A stretch of DNA of 64,000 bases, taken from the NCBI RefSeq assembly GCF_001513965.1, contig NZ_KQ948015.1, positions 1 through 64,000 of the forward strand, written 5' to 3'. Within the stretch, counting starts at the first letter, position 1. The number at the start of each line of letters is the position of its first letter. Shown one piece after another: positions 38,684 through 46,451 of this stretch. This DNA is from Streptomyces cellostaticus (lineage in GTDB: Bacteria > Actinomycetota > Actinomycetes > Streptomycetales > Streptomycetaceae). A model generated the notes under the pieces. That model was not told the DNA's origin, made no database searches, and worked only from the letters and a program-made list of their open reading frames with translations. The translations under genes were made by a program, and so were the position numbers.

Positions 38684-39610
38684 TCAGCCCTTGATGGCTC
38701 CGGTGAGCATGCCCTTCTTGAAGTGCCGTTGGACGAAGGGGGAGGCAACCGCGACGGGGATCAGCGCGAGGACCATGACAGCCATCTGCAGCCCCAGCGA
38801 GGAGAGTTGTCCGGTGCGGACCTGCTGCTGGAGGCCGGTCGGCGCCTCGGTGTTCTTCTGGACCAGCTGGATGAGCACGTTCTGCAGCGGCATCATGTTC
38901 TGGTCGGAGAGGTAGATGGAGGCGTTGAACCAGGCACTCCAGTAGCCGACCGCGTAGAACAGCGAGATGACGGCCAGCACCGCGCGCGACAGCGGCATGA
39001 TGATGGTCAGCAGGATGCGCAGGTCACTGGCCCCGTCGATGCGGGCGGACTCGGTGAGTTCGGGTGAGATCCCCATGAAGAAGGCCCGCAGGACGAGGAT
39101 GTTGAAGACACTGACCGCGCTCGGCAGGACCAGCGACAGATAGGTGTCGGTGAGACCCAGCGTCTGCACCAGAAGGTACGTCGGAATGAGACCCGCCCCG
39201 AAGAACATGGTCGCCATCATGGTCATCAGGAAGAACCGATGGCCCAGACTCCCCGGCTGCGACAGGCCGTAGGCCGCCAGCACCGACACCGTCATCGAGA
39301 ACAGCGTGCCGAAGAGCGTGACCCCGACCGAGACCATGATCGCCCGGCTGACCTGGCCACCGCTGAGCAGTTCGGTGTAGTTGACGAAGGTGACGCCCTG
39401 GGGGATCACGACGAGGCCGCCGGCCCGGTCGATCACGGGTTTGGGAGAGAGGCTGGTGACGATCACGATCCACAGCGGACCGAGCACCCCCAGGCAGCAC
39501 AGCAGGAGGAAGCCGCTCTTGGCGGTGATTCCTGCCTTGCTCGGCGGCTCCTCCCACACGGGGCGGGCGGGAGCCTTCAGGCTGCGGATGAGCTGCGTGT
39601 TGAGGCTCAC
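38684..39610 (-). CDS. carbohydrate ABC transporter permease (LplC/MalG type)
   Basis: Inner-membrane permease of 308 aa with about six helices (GFLLLCCLGVLGPLWIVIVTSL; AIMVSVGVTLFGTLFSMTVSVLAAY; LQMAVMVLALIPVAVASPF). The ATPase-contact EAA loop is ESARIDGASDLRILLTIIMPLSRAVL. It ends FVQRHFKKGMLTGAIKG, a signature of the Lpl/YtcP branch of CUT1 oligosaccharide importers. The GTG at 39610 overlaps the LplB-like stop as GTGA. No ATPase gene is present; CUT1 systems in Streptomyces often share the distant MsiK ATPase. Confidence 0.9.
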   Translation of the reverse strand: MSLNTQLIRSLKAPARPVWEEPPSKAGITAKSGFLLLCCLGVLGPLWIVIVTSLSPKPVIDRAGGLVVIPQGVTFVNYTELLSGGQVSRAIMVSVGVTLFGTLFSMTVSVLAAYGLSQPGSLGHRFFLMTMMATMFFGAGLIPTYLLVQTLGLTDTYLSLVLPSAVSVFNILVLRAFFMGISPELTESARIDGASDLRILLTIIMPLSRAVLAVISLFYAVGYWSAWFNASIYLSDQNMMPLQNVLIQLVQKNTEAPTGLQQQVRTGQLSSLGLQMAVMVLALIPVAVASPFVQRHFKKGMLTGAIKG

Positions 39611-40659
39611 TTCTTGTACACCCCCTGCTCGCCCAGCAGGTGCGCGAACTTGTTCGCGCCCATGACGAGACAGATTCCGATGAGTCCCTTGGCCAGGCCG
39701 ACCGCGGCCGCGTAGCTGAAGTCGCCGCTCTTGATACCCATGTTCCACACGTACGTGTCGAGGACCTCGCTGGCTCCCGCGCCGACCGCGTCCCGCTGGA
39801 GCAGGAACTGCTCGAATCCGACGCTGAGCGCGTCGCCCACCCGCAGGACCAGCAGCAGCGCGACCACCGGGCGCAGCGCGGGCAGCGTCACGTGCCACAT
39901 GCGGCGCCAGCGCCCCGCGCCGTCCATGGCGGCGGCCTCGTACAGGTCGGTGCTGACGGAGGCCAGCGCAGCGAGGAAGACGATGATTCCCCAGCCGGCG
40001 TCCTTCCACACCGCCTCCGCGATGACCAGGTACTTGAAGAGGCTCGAGTTGGTCATCAGGTCGAAGCCGCTCCACCCGTGGTTCTCGAGGGTCTGGGCGA
40101 TGATGCCGGCGCCGCCGAGGATCTGCTGGAAGACGGTGACCACGAGGACCCAGGAGAAGAAGTGCGGCAGATACATGATCGCCTGCGCCACGGCCCGCAC
40201 CCGGGGCCGGATCACGCTGTTGATGAGCAGCGCGAGAGCGATCGGGATCGGGAAGAAGAACACCAGTTGGAGCACGAACAGGACGAGGGTGTTCTTCGCG
40301 GCGTCCCAGAACAGCGGGTCGTCGAGCATCCGCGAGAACTGCTCGACGCCGACCCACGGACTGTGGAAGACAGCCGTGACACCGTTGCTGGAGACGTACG
40401 GGTCGTAGTCCTGGAAGGCGACGACGTTGCCGAGCAGCGGGACGTAGTTGAAGAGCAGAAGCAGCACGATCACGGGCAGCGTCATCAGGATGAGCGCGCG
40501 GTCACGGCGCAGCCGGATCCGGAACGGAACCTTGCCGCCCTTGCTCGCCCTGCGTGGCGCCCGCACCTTGGTCCCCGCGGTGGCGACCGCGACCGTCGGT
40601 TCCTCGACGGCCGCGGGGGGACGAGTCCCGTCGGGCCTTCTCCCGGCCGTGAGAGACAT
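39607..40659 (-). CDS. carbohydrate ABC transporter permease (LplB type)
   Basis: Permease partner of 350 aa. A long charged N-terminal tail of about 45 residues leads to six helices, starting with RALILMTLPVIVLLLLFNYVPLLGNVVAFQDY, which is characteristic of LplB. The EAA loop is EAAAMDGAGRWRRMWHVTLPALRPVV. It ends GLIGICLVMGANKFAHLLGEQGVY. The ATG at 40659 shares its A with the stop of the binding protein (TGATG), so translation is coupled. Confidence 0.9.
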   Translation of the reverse strand: MSLTAGRRPDGTRPPAAVEEPTVAVATAGTKVRAPRRASKGGKVPFRIRLRRDRALILMTLPVIVLLLLFNYVPLLGNVVAFQDYDPYVSSNGVTAVFHSPWVGVEQFSRMLDDPLFWDAAKNTLVLFVLQLVFFFPIPIALALLINSVIRPRVRAVAQAIMYLPHFFSWVLVVTVFQQILGGAGIIAQTLENHGWSGFDLMTNSSLFKYLVIAEAVWKDAGWGIIVFLAALASVSTDLYEAAAMDGAGRWRRMWHVTLPALRPVVALLLVLRVGDALSVGFEQFLLQRDAVGAGASEVLDTYVWNMGIKSGDFSYAAAVGLAKGLIGICLVMGANKFAHLLGEQGVYKK

Positions 40660-42329
40660 CAGTTGCCGCTGCCGTTCTTGTCGAGGAGTTCCTTGTACCA
40701 GTCGCGCAGCTTGTCGCCGCCGGCGGACCGCCAGGTGGAGATGGCCGCCTGCACGTCGGACAGCTTCTTGTTGCCCCGCACGTAGTCGATCTGCAGTTGC
40801 TCGAACTGGCTGGAGAGGCTGGCATAGCGGGTCGGCTCGACGATGTACATGCCGTACGTGGACGTCTTCTTCATGAAGGCGCCCATCCGCTGCTGCCACT
40901 CGGCCTGCTTGCGGGCGATGTCGGGGAAGTCGGGGTGGGCGAAGTAGGGAGCCGGGGCCGCCAGCATCCCCCAGGCGTTGATCACCTCGGAGTTGCCCTG
41001 GTCGTTCTTGGCGGGGACGCCGTTCTTGACCGTGTAGTGGGTGCCCTCGACGCCGTAGTCGACGAGCATGCGCTCCTTGGTGCCGTACGGCGCGGCCGCG
41101 AAGTTGGCGGCGGCCAGCGCGTTCTCGATCGTCGCCTTCGAGGCGCCCTTGCGGATCATCGACCAGATGGTGGCGGGCGCGGAGGCCCACAGCGTCGGGT
41201 TGCCGCCGTCGGCGCCGAAGATGTCCATGGCCTCGATCCGGAAGTCCGGGTTGGCATGGGCCTGTTCGGCGGTCTTCATGTACCAGGCGGAGGTGTCGCT
41301 GTTGAAGACCAGGATCTGTCCGGCGGTGAAGCGCTGGCCCGCGTCGCCGGTGCGTGCCTTGTCGTCGGGATGGACCACGCCGGCGTCGAAGAGCTTGCGG
41401 GTCCACTCCAGGGCTTCGAGGTATTCGGGCCGCTCGATGTTGTACCTCAGCTTGCCGTCGGCATCGATGTTCCAGCCGGGGGCGTTGCCGAAGATGCTCC
41501 CCGAGACCCAGCTCATGTCACCGCAGGCGTACACCTTGGCCTTGGCGCTGGTGGCGTCCTTGGCCCAGCTGAGGAACTCGTCGGCCGACTTGGGTACGGA
41601 GTAGCCCCTCTTGTCGAAGATGTCCTTGCGGTAGTACGGCATGATGAAGGACGCGGGGGCGGACGGCATCGGAATGCCGCGCAGCGCGCCGCCGAAGATG
41701 CTCATGCGCCAGGAGTCGGAGGGGATCGCGGCCAGGTTCGGGTACTTCTTGACCTTGTCGCCCGCCAGGTAGGGGCCGAGGTCCATGAACTTCGCGATGA
41801 CCGCGTTCGGGAGCTTGTTGCTGACCAGTATCCAGCTCGGCACGACCACCATGTCGGGTATGGAGCTGGAGGCGAGGACGGCGCCGAGCTTCTGGGCGTA
41901 GGTGTTTCCGTCCTGGTTCTGCCAGGTGACGTTGGTGCCCGCCGCCGCGTCGACCGCCTTGTAGTACGCGCACCCGCCCTTCGGCGGGGTGCCCCAGAGC
42001 GGGGACATGATCGTCAAGGGAGCGCCGGTACCGAGCTTGTTCGGGATCGAGGTTTCGAGAGCCGCGAGGTCGACCTTGCTGGTGTAGCCGACCGACGATC
42101 CGTTCTTCGACGGAAGATCCGGCTTGGCGACCGTGCTGGCGACGTATGTCGGGATCAGCTTGTCGGCGGCCTTGCCCGACGTGGCACCCTCTCGCGACCC
42201 GCTGTCCGAACCGCCGCAGGCGGTGAGCAGCGGCATCCCACCGGCCACTGCTGCGGTGGCGACCGCAGTGGAGGCGAGGAAGCTTCTCCGGCTGGGTCCT
42301 GAGGAGGTGGAGGCGGCGTTCGGCGTCAT
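40659..42329 (-). CDS. LplA-type substrate-binding lipoprotein for oligosaccharides
   Basis: A large (556 aa) solute-binding protein with a twin-arginine signal (RRSFLASTAV) and a lipobox ending LLTAC. The mature domain has typical SBP_bac_1 features (NVTWQNQDGNTYAQKLGAVLASSSIPDMVVV, FIMPYYRKDIFDKRGYSVPKSADEFL, and a C-terminal KLRDWYKELLDKNG). LplA-type proteins bind oligosaccharides, often of plant origin. It is divergent from the GH3 gene, with one TCGAAGCGCTTCGA site 120 bp upstream, so importer and glycosidase are probably co-regulated and handle the same oligosaccharide. Confidence 0.9.
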   Translation of the reverse strand: MTPNAASTSSGPSRRSFLASTAVATAAVAGGMPLLTACGGSDSGSREGATSGKAADKLIPTYVASTVAKPDLPSKNGSSVGYTSKVDLAALETSIPNKLGTGAPLTIMSPLWGTPPKGGCAYYKAVDAAAGTNVTWQNQDGNTYAQKLGAVLASSSIPDMVVVPSWILVSNKLPNAVIAKFMDLGPYLAGDKVKKYPNLAAIPSDSWRMSIFGGALRGIPMPSAPASFIMPYYRKDIFDKRGYSVPKSADEFLSWAKDATSAKAKVYACGDMSWVSGSIFGNAPGWNIDADGKLRYNIERPEYLEALEWTRKLFDAGVVHPDDKARTGDAGQRFTAGQILVFNSDTSAWYMKTAEQAHANPDFRIEAMDIFGADGGNPTLWASAPATIWSMIRKGASKATIENALAAANFAAAPYGTKERMLVDYGVEGTHYTVKNGVPAKNDQGNSEVINAWGMLAAPAPYFAHPDFPDIARKQAEWQQRMGAFMKKTSTYGMYIVEPTRYASLSSQFEQLQIDYVRGNKKLSDVQAAISTWRSAGGDKLRDWYKELLDKNGSGN

Positions 42330-42448
42330 TGCGTCAACCCTTCATGGCGCACCTGGACACCCGGCGGTGGGCCGTCGGCTGCGGTGTCGTGACTGGAACT
42401 GGCTGAGCTGAAAGCAGACATCCCATTACTACGACGGGGTTTACAGTC

Positions 42449-42462
42449 GAAGCGCTTCGATG
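42449..42462. promoter_or_regulatory. operator TCGAAGCGCTTCGA upstream of the LplA-type importer
   Basis: Perfect 14-bp palindrome with a central CG, the shape of a LacI-family operator. It lies 120 bp before the importer's start codon. The same 14 bases recur at 42606 and 51694. Confidence 0.75.
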
Positions 42463-42576
42463 TTGCTGTGAGGTTAAGTGAACTCCGATGGACGCACAAG
42501 GGTCGGTTCCAAGATTCATCCGAGGTACTGGAGGGGACTCTCCGTATGCCCTGCTTGATGCATTGATGTTGATCTC

Positions 42577-42606
42577 TTGACACTCCCCCTGATGTCTGAC
42601 GAGCAT
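42577..42606 (+). promoter_or_regulatory. promoter of the GH3 gene
   Basis: A consensus TTGACA (42577-42582) is followed after 18 bases by GAGCAT (42601-42606), a weak -10. The palindrome at 42606-42619 covers the end of this -10 and the likely start point, so a bound repressor would block it. Confidence 0.5.
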
Positions 42607-42619
42607 CGAAGCGCTTCGA
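42606..42619. promoter_or_regulatory. operator TCGAAGCGCTTCGA upstream of the GH3 gene
   Basis: Identical to the site at 42449. It overlaps the candidate -10 and lies 33 bp before the GTG start. The regulator is not in this window. Confidence 0.75.
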
Positions 42620-42652
42620 ATATCCTGCCGCTCCATCTCAAGGAAACCCCAC

Positions 42653-45496
42653 GTGTCCGTACACACGCCGCACACACCACCACCTTTCCGCGATCCGCAG
42701 CTGCCCTTCGCGAAGCGCATCGACGACCTTCTGTCGCGGCTCACGCTCGACGAAAAGATCGGATTCCTGCACCAGTTCGCGCCTGCCGTGGAGCGCCTCG
42801 GCATCGCCGCGTTCCGCACCGGCCAGGAGGCTCTGCACGGCGTGGCCTGGATGGGCCCGGCCACCGTCTTCCCGCAGGCCGTCGGCCTCGGCGCAACCTG
42901 GAACACCGATCTCGTACGACGGGTCGGCGAGGCCGTCTCCAAGGAGACCCGCGCGATGCGCGCCCGCGACGACCGCGTGGGCCTGAACGTCTGGTCCCCC
43001 ACGGTCAACCTCCTGCGCCACCCCCTGTGGGGCCGAAACGAGGAGGGCTACTCCGAGGACCCGAAGCTCACCTCGGCCATCGCCACCGCGTACACCCGTG
43101 GCCTGCGCGGCGACCATCCGACGTACTGGCGCACCGCGCCCGTCCTCAAGCACTGGCTGGCCCACAACAACGAGACGGGACGTGACGTCATGTCCTCCTC
43201 GGTCCGACCGCGTGTGCTGCACGAGTACGACCTGCGCGCCTTCCGAGAGACAGTCGAGGCGGGCGCGACGGCAGGCGTGATGCCGGCGTACAACCTGGTC
43301 AACGGCCGCCCCAACCACGTCTCCCCGTACCTGCGCGAGCACCTGCGCACCTGGACGGACGAGGACCTCCTCGTCTGCTCGGACGCGGGCGCGCCCTCCA
43401 ACCTGGTCGACTCCGAGCACTACTTCGACACCCACGAGGAGGCGACGGCCGCCGCGCTGCTGGCCGGCGTCGACAGCTTCACCGACCACGGCACGGACAG
43501 CTCGAAGATCACCGCACGGGTCCGAGGAGCCCTGGAACAGGGCCTGCTGACCGAGTCGGACATCGACACGGCGGTCCGCCGCCAGCTCTCGGTCCGCTTC
43601 CGGCTCGGCGAGTTCGACCCGGAGTGCGACCCGCACGCGCTCACCAGGGACTTCGACACCCCCGCCCACCGCGCCCTCGCCCAGGAGGCCGCCGAGCAGG
43701 CGGTCGTCCTGCTCAAGAACAGCGCCGGCCTGCTGCCGCTCGCGCCCGGCACCCGGCTCGCCGTGGTCGGCCTGCTCGCGGACGAGTGCAAGCGCGACTG
43801 GTACAGCGGCACGCTCATCCACCGCTCGACCCCGCTGGAGGGCCTGAACGAGCGGTTCGGCGCGGAGCGTGTGGAGTTCGCGGAGGGCGTGGACCGGATC
43901 CTGCTGAAGACCTCGGCCGGAACCTTCCTGCACGTCCCCGAGGCGGACGCAGCCGACGAGGTGCGCGGCGCCGAGGGCGCCCTCGACCCCGCCCTGCTCG
44001 CGGGCCGTACGGACCTGCCCCCGCTCACCACCGACGCGACCGGCACGGAGTTCGCGCTCGTCGACTGGGGCGAGGGCATGCTGACCCTGCGCGCCCCCGA
44101 CGGCCGCTATCTCTCGGTCGCCGAGGACGGCCGTGTCCGCGCCTCCGCCGACCAGCCCGGAGGCTGGGTCGTCCAGGAGACGTTCCGCCTGGAACCGCAC
44201 GAGAACGGGCACCTTCTTCGGCACATCGGAACGGGTCACCACATCTCCGTCGCCGCCGACGGCCTCAAGGTTGCCGACGGGAACGGGGAGATCTTCGAGG
44301 TCGTCGTCGTCGAAAGCGGCGAGGACGCGGTGAGCAGGGTCGCCTCGCAGGCGGACGTGGTCGTGGTGGTCGCGGGCAACGATCCGCACATCAACGGCCG
44401 CGAGACCGAGGACCGTACGACCCTGGCCCTCCCCGCCCAGCAGGAGCGCCTCCTGCGCGCGGCCCGCACGGCCAACCCGAACACGGTGCTGGCGCTCGTG
44501 TCGGCGTATCCGTACGCCGTGGATCACACGTCCCTCCCGGCGATGCTCTGGACCTCCCACGGCGGCCAGGCGGCCGGCACCGCCCTGGCCCGCGTCCTCG
44601 CCGGCGACGTCTCCCCCGCCGGCCGCCTCCCGCAGACCTGGTACGCCGACGACGCCGACCTGCCCGACCTCCTCGACTACGACGTGATCGGCGGCCGCCA
44701 GACGTACCTCTACTTCGAGGGCACGCCTCTCTTCCCGTTCGGCCACGGCCTGTCGTACGCGTCCTTCTCCTACGAAGGCCTCACGACTCGCGTCGAGGAC
44801 GGGACACTGCACCTGTCCTTCACGGTCGGCAACACCGGTGACGTCACCGCGGACGAGGTCGCCCAGCTCTACACCCGGGCCATGGAGCCGTCGGTGCCAC
44901 GGCCCCGCAGGGAACTGGCCGCGCACCACCGTGTGACGCTCGCGCCCGGCGAGGTCACGGAGATCGCCTTCCGGGTGCCGATGTCGGCCTTCGCGTTCTG
45001 GGACGTGGCGCAGGGACGTCAGCGGGTGGCACCGGGCCGCTACGAGATCCTCGTCGGAGCGTCCAGCGAGGACATCCGCCTGACCCGGGCCGTCCACCTT
45101 GACGGCGAGCCGTCCGTCCCCCGGACGGTCATGGTGGACGGCCTGGACGCGGCGGACTTCGACGACCAGAGCGACACCGAGATCGTGGACCGCACGAAGA
45201 CGTCGGGTGATTCCGTCGCCCCTGTGGCCGGCCGGAGGGGCGAGCTGCTGTTCCGCGACTGTGACTTCGGAAAGGGGGCTGCCGGGATCACGGTGGAGGC
45301 TGCGGGTGAGGGCATGGCCGAACTCTCGCTGGGTGACGGTCCGGTACTGGCAGTGCTCACGCTCTCCCCGGGTACGGCCGGGCCCCACGACTACGCCACG
45401 GTGAGCGCCCCCGTCGTCGTGGCGGCCGGTGTGCACGACGTCCGCCTCGGACTGCGTGGCCCGGTGCGGCTCGCGCGCATCGCCTTCTCCGACTGA
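42653..45496 (+). CDS. GH3 beta-glycosidase with a fascin-like insert and a C-terminal CBM6-like module
   Basis: Intracellular (no signal peptide), 947 aa, probably a beta-xylosidase or beta-glucosidase acting on imported oligosaccharides. The N-terminal barrel carries GFLHQFAPAVERLGI, KHWLAHNNE (Lys-His) and the nucleophile Asp244 in LLVCSDAGAP. The second domain contains the acid/base region and AMLWTSHGGQAAGTALA. Between them lies an extra beta-trefoil-like stretch (about 430-560: TLRAPDGRYLSVAEDGRV, LLRHIGTGHHISVAADG) resembling fascin. An FnIII-like domain and a CBM6/35-like tail (ELLFRDCDFG...) follow. The GTG at 42653 sits behind AAGGA. Substrate inferred from the neighbouring importer. 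Confidence 0.88.
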   Translation: MSVHTPHTPPPFRDPQLPFAKRIDDLLSRLTLDEKIGFLHQFAPAVERLGIAAFRTGQEALHGVAWMGPATVFPQAVGLGATWNTDLVRRVGEAVSKETRAMRARDDRVGLNVWSPTVNLLRHPLWGRNEEGYSEDPKLTSAIATAYTRGLRGDHPTYWRTAPVLKHWLAHNNETGRDVMSSSVRPRVLHEYDLRAFRETVEAGATAGVMPAYNLVNGRPNHVSPYLREHLRTWTDEDLLVCSDAGAPSNLVDSEHYFDTHEEATAAALLAGVDSFTDHGTDSSKITARVRGALEQGLLTESDIDTAVRRQLSVRFRLGEFDPECDPHALTRDFDTPAHRALAQEAAEQAVVLLKNSAGLLPLAPGTRLAVVGLLADECKRDWYSGTLIHRSTPLEGLNERFGAERVEFAEGVDRILLKTSAGTFLHVPEADAADEVRGAEGALDPALLAGRTDLPPLTTDATGTEFALVDWGEGMLTLRAPDGRYLSVAEDGRVRASADQPGGWVVQETFRLEPHENGHLLRHIGTGHHISVAADGLKVADGNGEIFEVVVVESGEDAVSRVASQADVVVVVAGNDPHINGRETEDRTTLALPAQQERLLRAARTANPNTVLALVSAYPYAVDHTSLPAMLWTSHGGQAAGTALARVLAGDVSPAGRLPQTWYADDADLPDLLDYDVIGGRQTYLYFEGTPLFPFGHGLSYASFSYEGLTTRVEDGTLHLSFTVGNTGDVTADEVAQLYTRAMEPSVPRPRRELAAHHRVTLAPGEVTEIAFRVPMSAFAFWDVAQGRQRVAPGRYEILVGASSEDIRLTRAVHLDGEPSVPRTVMVDGLDAADFDDQSDTEIVDRTKTSGDSVAPVAGRRGELLFRDCDFGKGAAGITVEAAGEGMAELSLGDGPVLAVLTLSPGTAGPHDYATVSAPVVVAAGVHDVRLGLRGPVRLARIAFSD

Positions 45497-45536
45497 GGTC
45501 CGCATCGACTCCATGTGCACGGGAGTCGCCGCACAG

Positions 45537-45570
45537 GAGTCCGGCGCCGGAAGGCTTCGGTGCCGGACTC
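45537..45570 (+). terminator. hairpin after the GH3 gene
   Basis: GAGTCCGGCGCCG (45537-45549) pairs with CGGTGCCGGACTC (45558-45570) with one G-T wobble and an 8-base loop, 40 bp past the GH3 stop. Confidence 0.65.
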
Positions 45571-45780
45571 GGCTTCTTCGGGCCTGCGTTCGACATGGTC
45601 CTCGTCGCCCAGACCGTTCGGGCGCAGGGACCACCGGCTCTCCAGCGCACACCATCGCGATGTCGGCATCGGGCTCCAGGCCGACGCGCGCATCCCGTGA
45701 CGACGCCTGCCGGGGTGTGCCGGACACCGGCGCCGGGCTCGTGGTCGGCCTGCCGGCCTGTTTCCGGTGCCGCGCTGGCG

Positions 45781-45997
45781 TGATGCCGCCGCTCCTCCGC
45801 CGCGGACCCCGGTGCAGTGGCGAGGACGCGGACGTCCCAGGCGCCGAGCGCACGGGCGTGCCGGCCGGTGCCACGCTGCCGTTCAAGGCCCGTCGGTCAG
45901 GTCCACCGGCGCCTGGGCGGTGGCCGGATGCCGGCTCCAGTTGTGGACGACATGGAAGTGCCGGCCGTCGGGGGCGGTGCCGGTGACGGAGTCATGG
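45781..45997 (-). pseudogene. C-terminal remnant of a GH42 beta-galactosidase
   Basis: One frame reads GTAPDGRHFHVVHNWS and TAQAPVDLTDG, and another frame then gives LGAWDVRVLATAPG. These are successive strands of the C-terminal domain of GH42 beta-galactosidases, broken by at least two frameshifts. The catalytic barrel is absent. It differs from the GH42 piece at 38335, so two such genes have been lost. Confidence 0.6.
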
Positions 45998-46451
45998 ACT
46001 TGCCGTTCTTGTGGACCGGGGGTCCACGTAGCCGACGGCGGCGGTCTCGCCCCCTGGCCGCGGTCCCGCCGTGGGGGCCAGGGCGGTTCTCTCGTTGCGC
46101 TGGATGGGAGACGGCACTGCGGCCCGGCCGCTGTCTTGACGGGCGGCCGGGCGGGCGGGACCTCGTCGAGCGGCGCGCCGCCCGCTCGCGGACGAGTTGG
46201 CCCCGTGCTTCGAGGCGCGCCGGCCCCGACCAGTGCCCCGTGAGGTACGGCACGGAGCCGGGCCCACTTCGGCGGAAGCGCTTCGGCTGCTGTCGAGCGG
46301 GGGCGCGAAGGTCCCAGTCCAACTCGCTCCGGTACCTGGCACCCCCGAACGCACCAGCCGGAGCGCCGTGGAGCGGAGGCCGATCTAGGCTGGGAGCAGC
46401 CGCTGGAAACCAGCCCTGACGGGCACGCCTGTCCGGACGGAGGCGTGGCGC
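45998..46451. other. unassigned stretch upstream of the SpoIIE-type gene
   Basis: No gene recognised. Arg/Pro-rich readings in all frames suggest decayed DNA. A 10-bp palindrome GAAGCGCTTC (46275-46284) shares the core of the TCGAAGCGCTTCGA operators but lacks their ends. GGAGG at 46439-46443 is the ribosome site of the next gene. Confidence 0.35.

Noticed and set aside
46275..46284. GAAGCGCTTC as a fourth regulon operator
   Set aside because: Only the 10-bp core matches and it lacks the outer TC/GA pairs; a single partial match is too weak to call.
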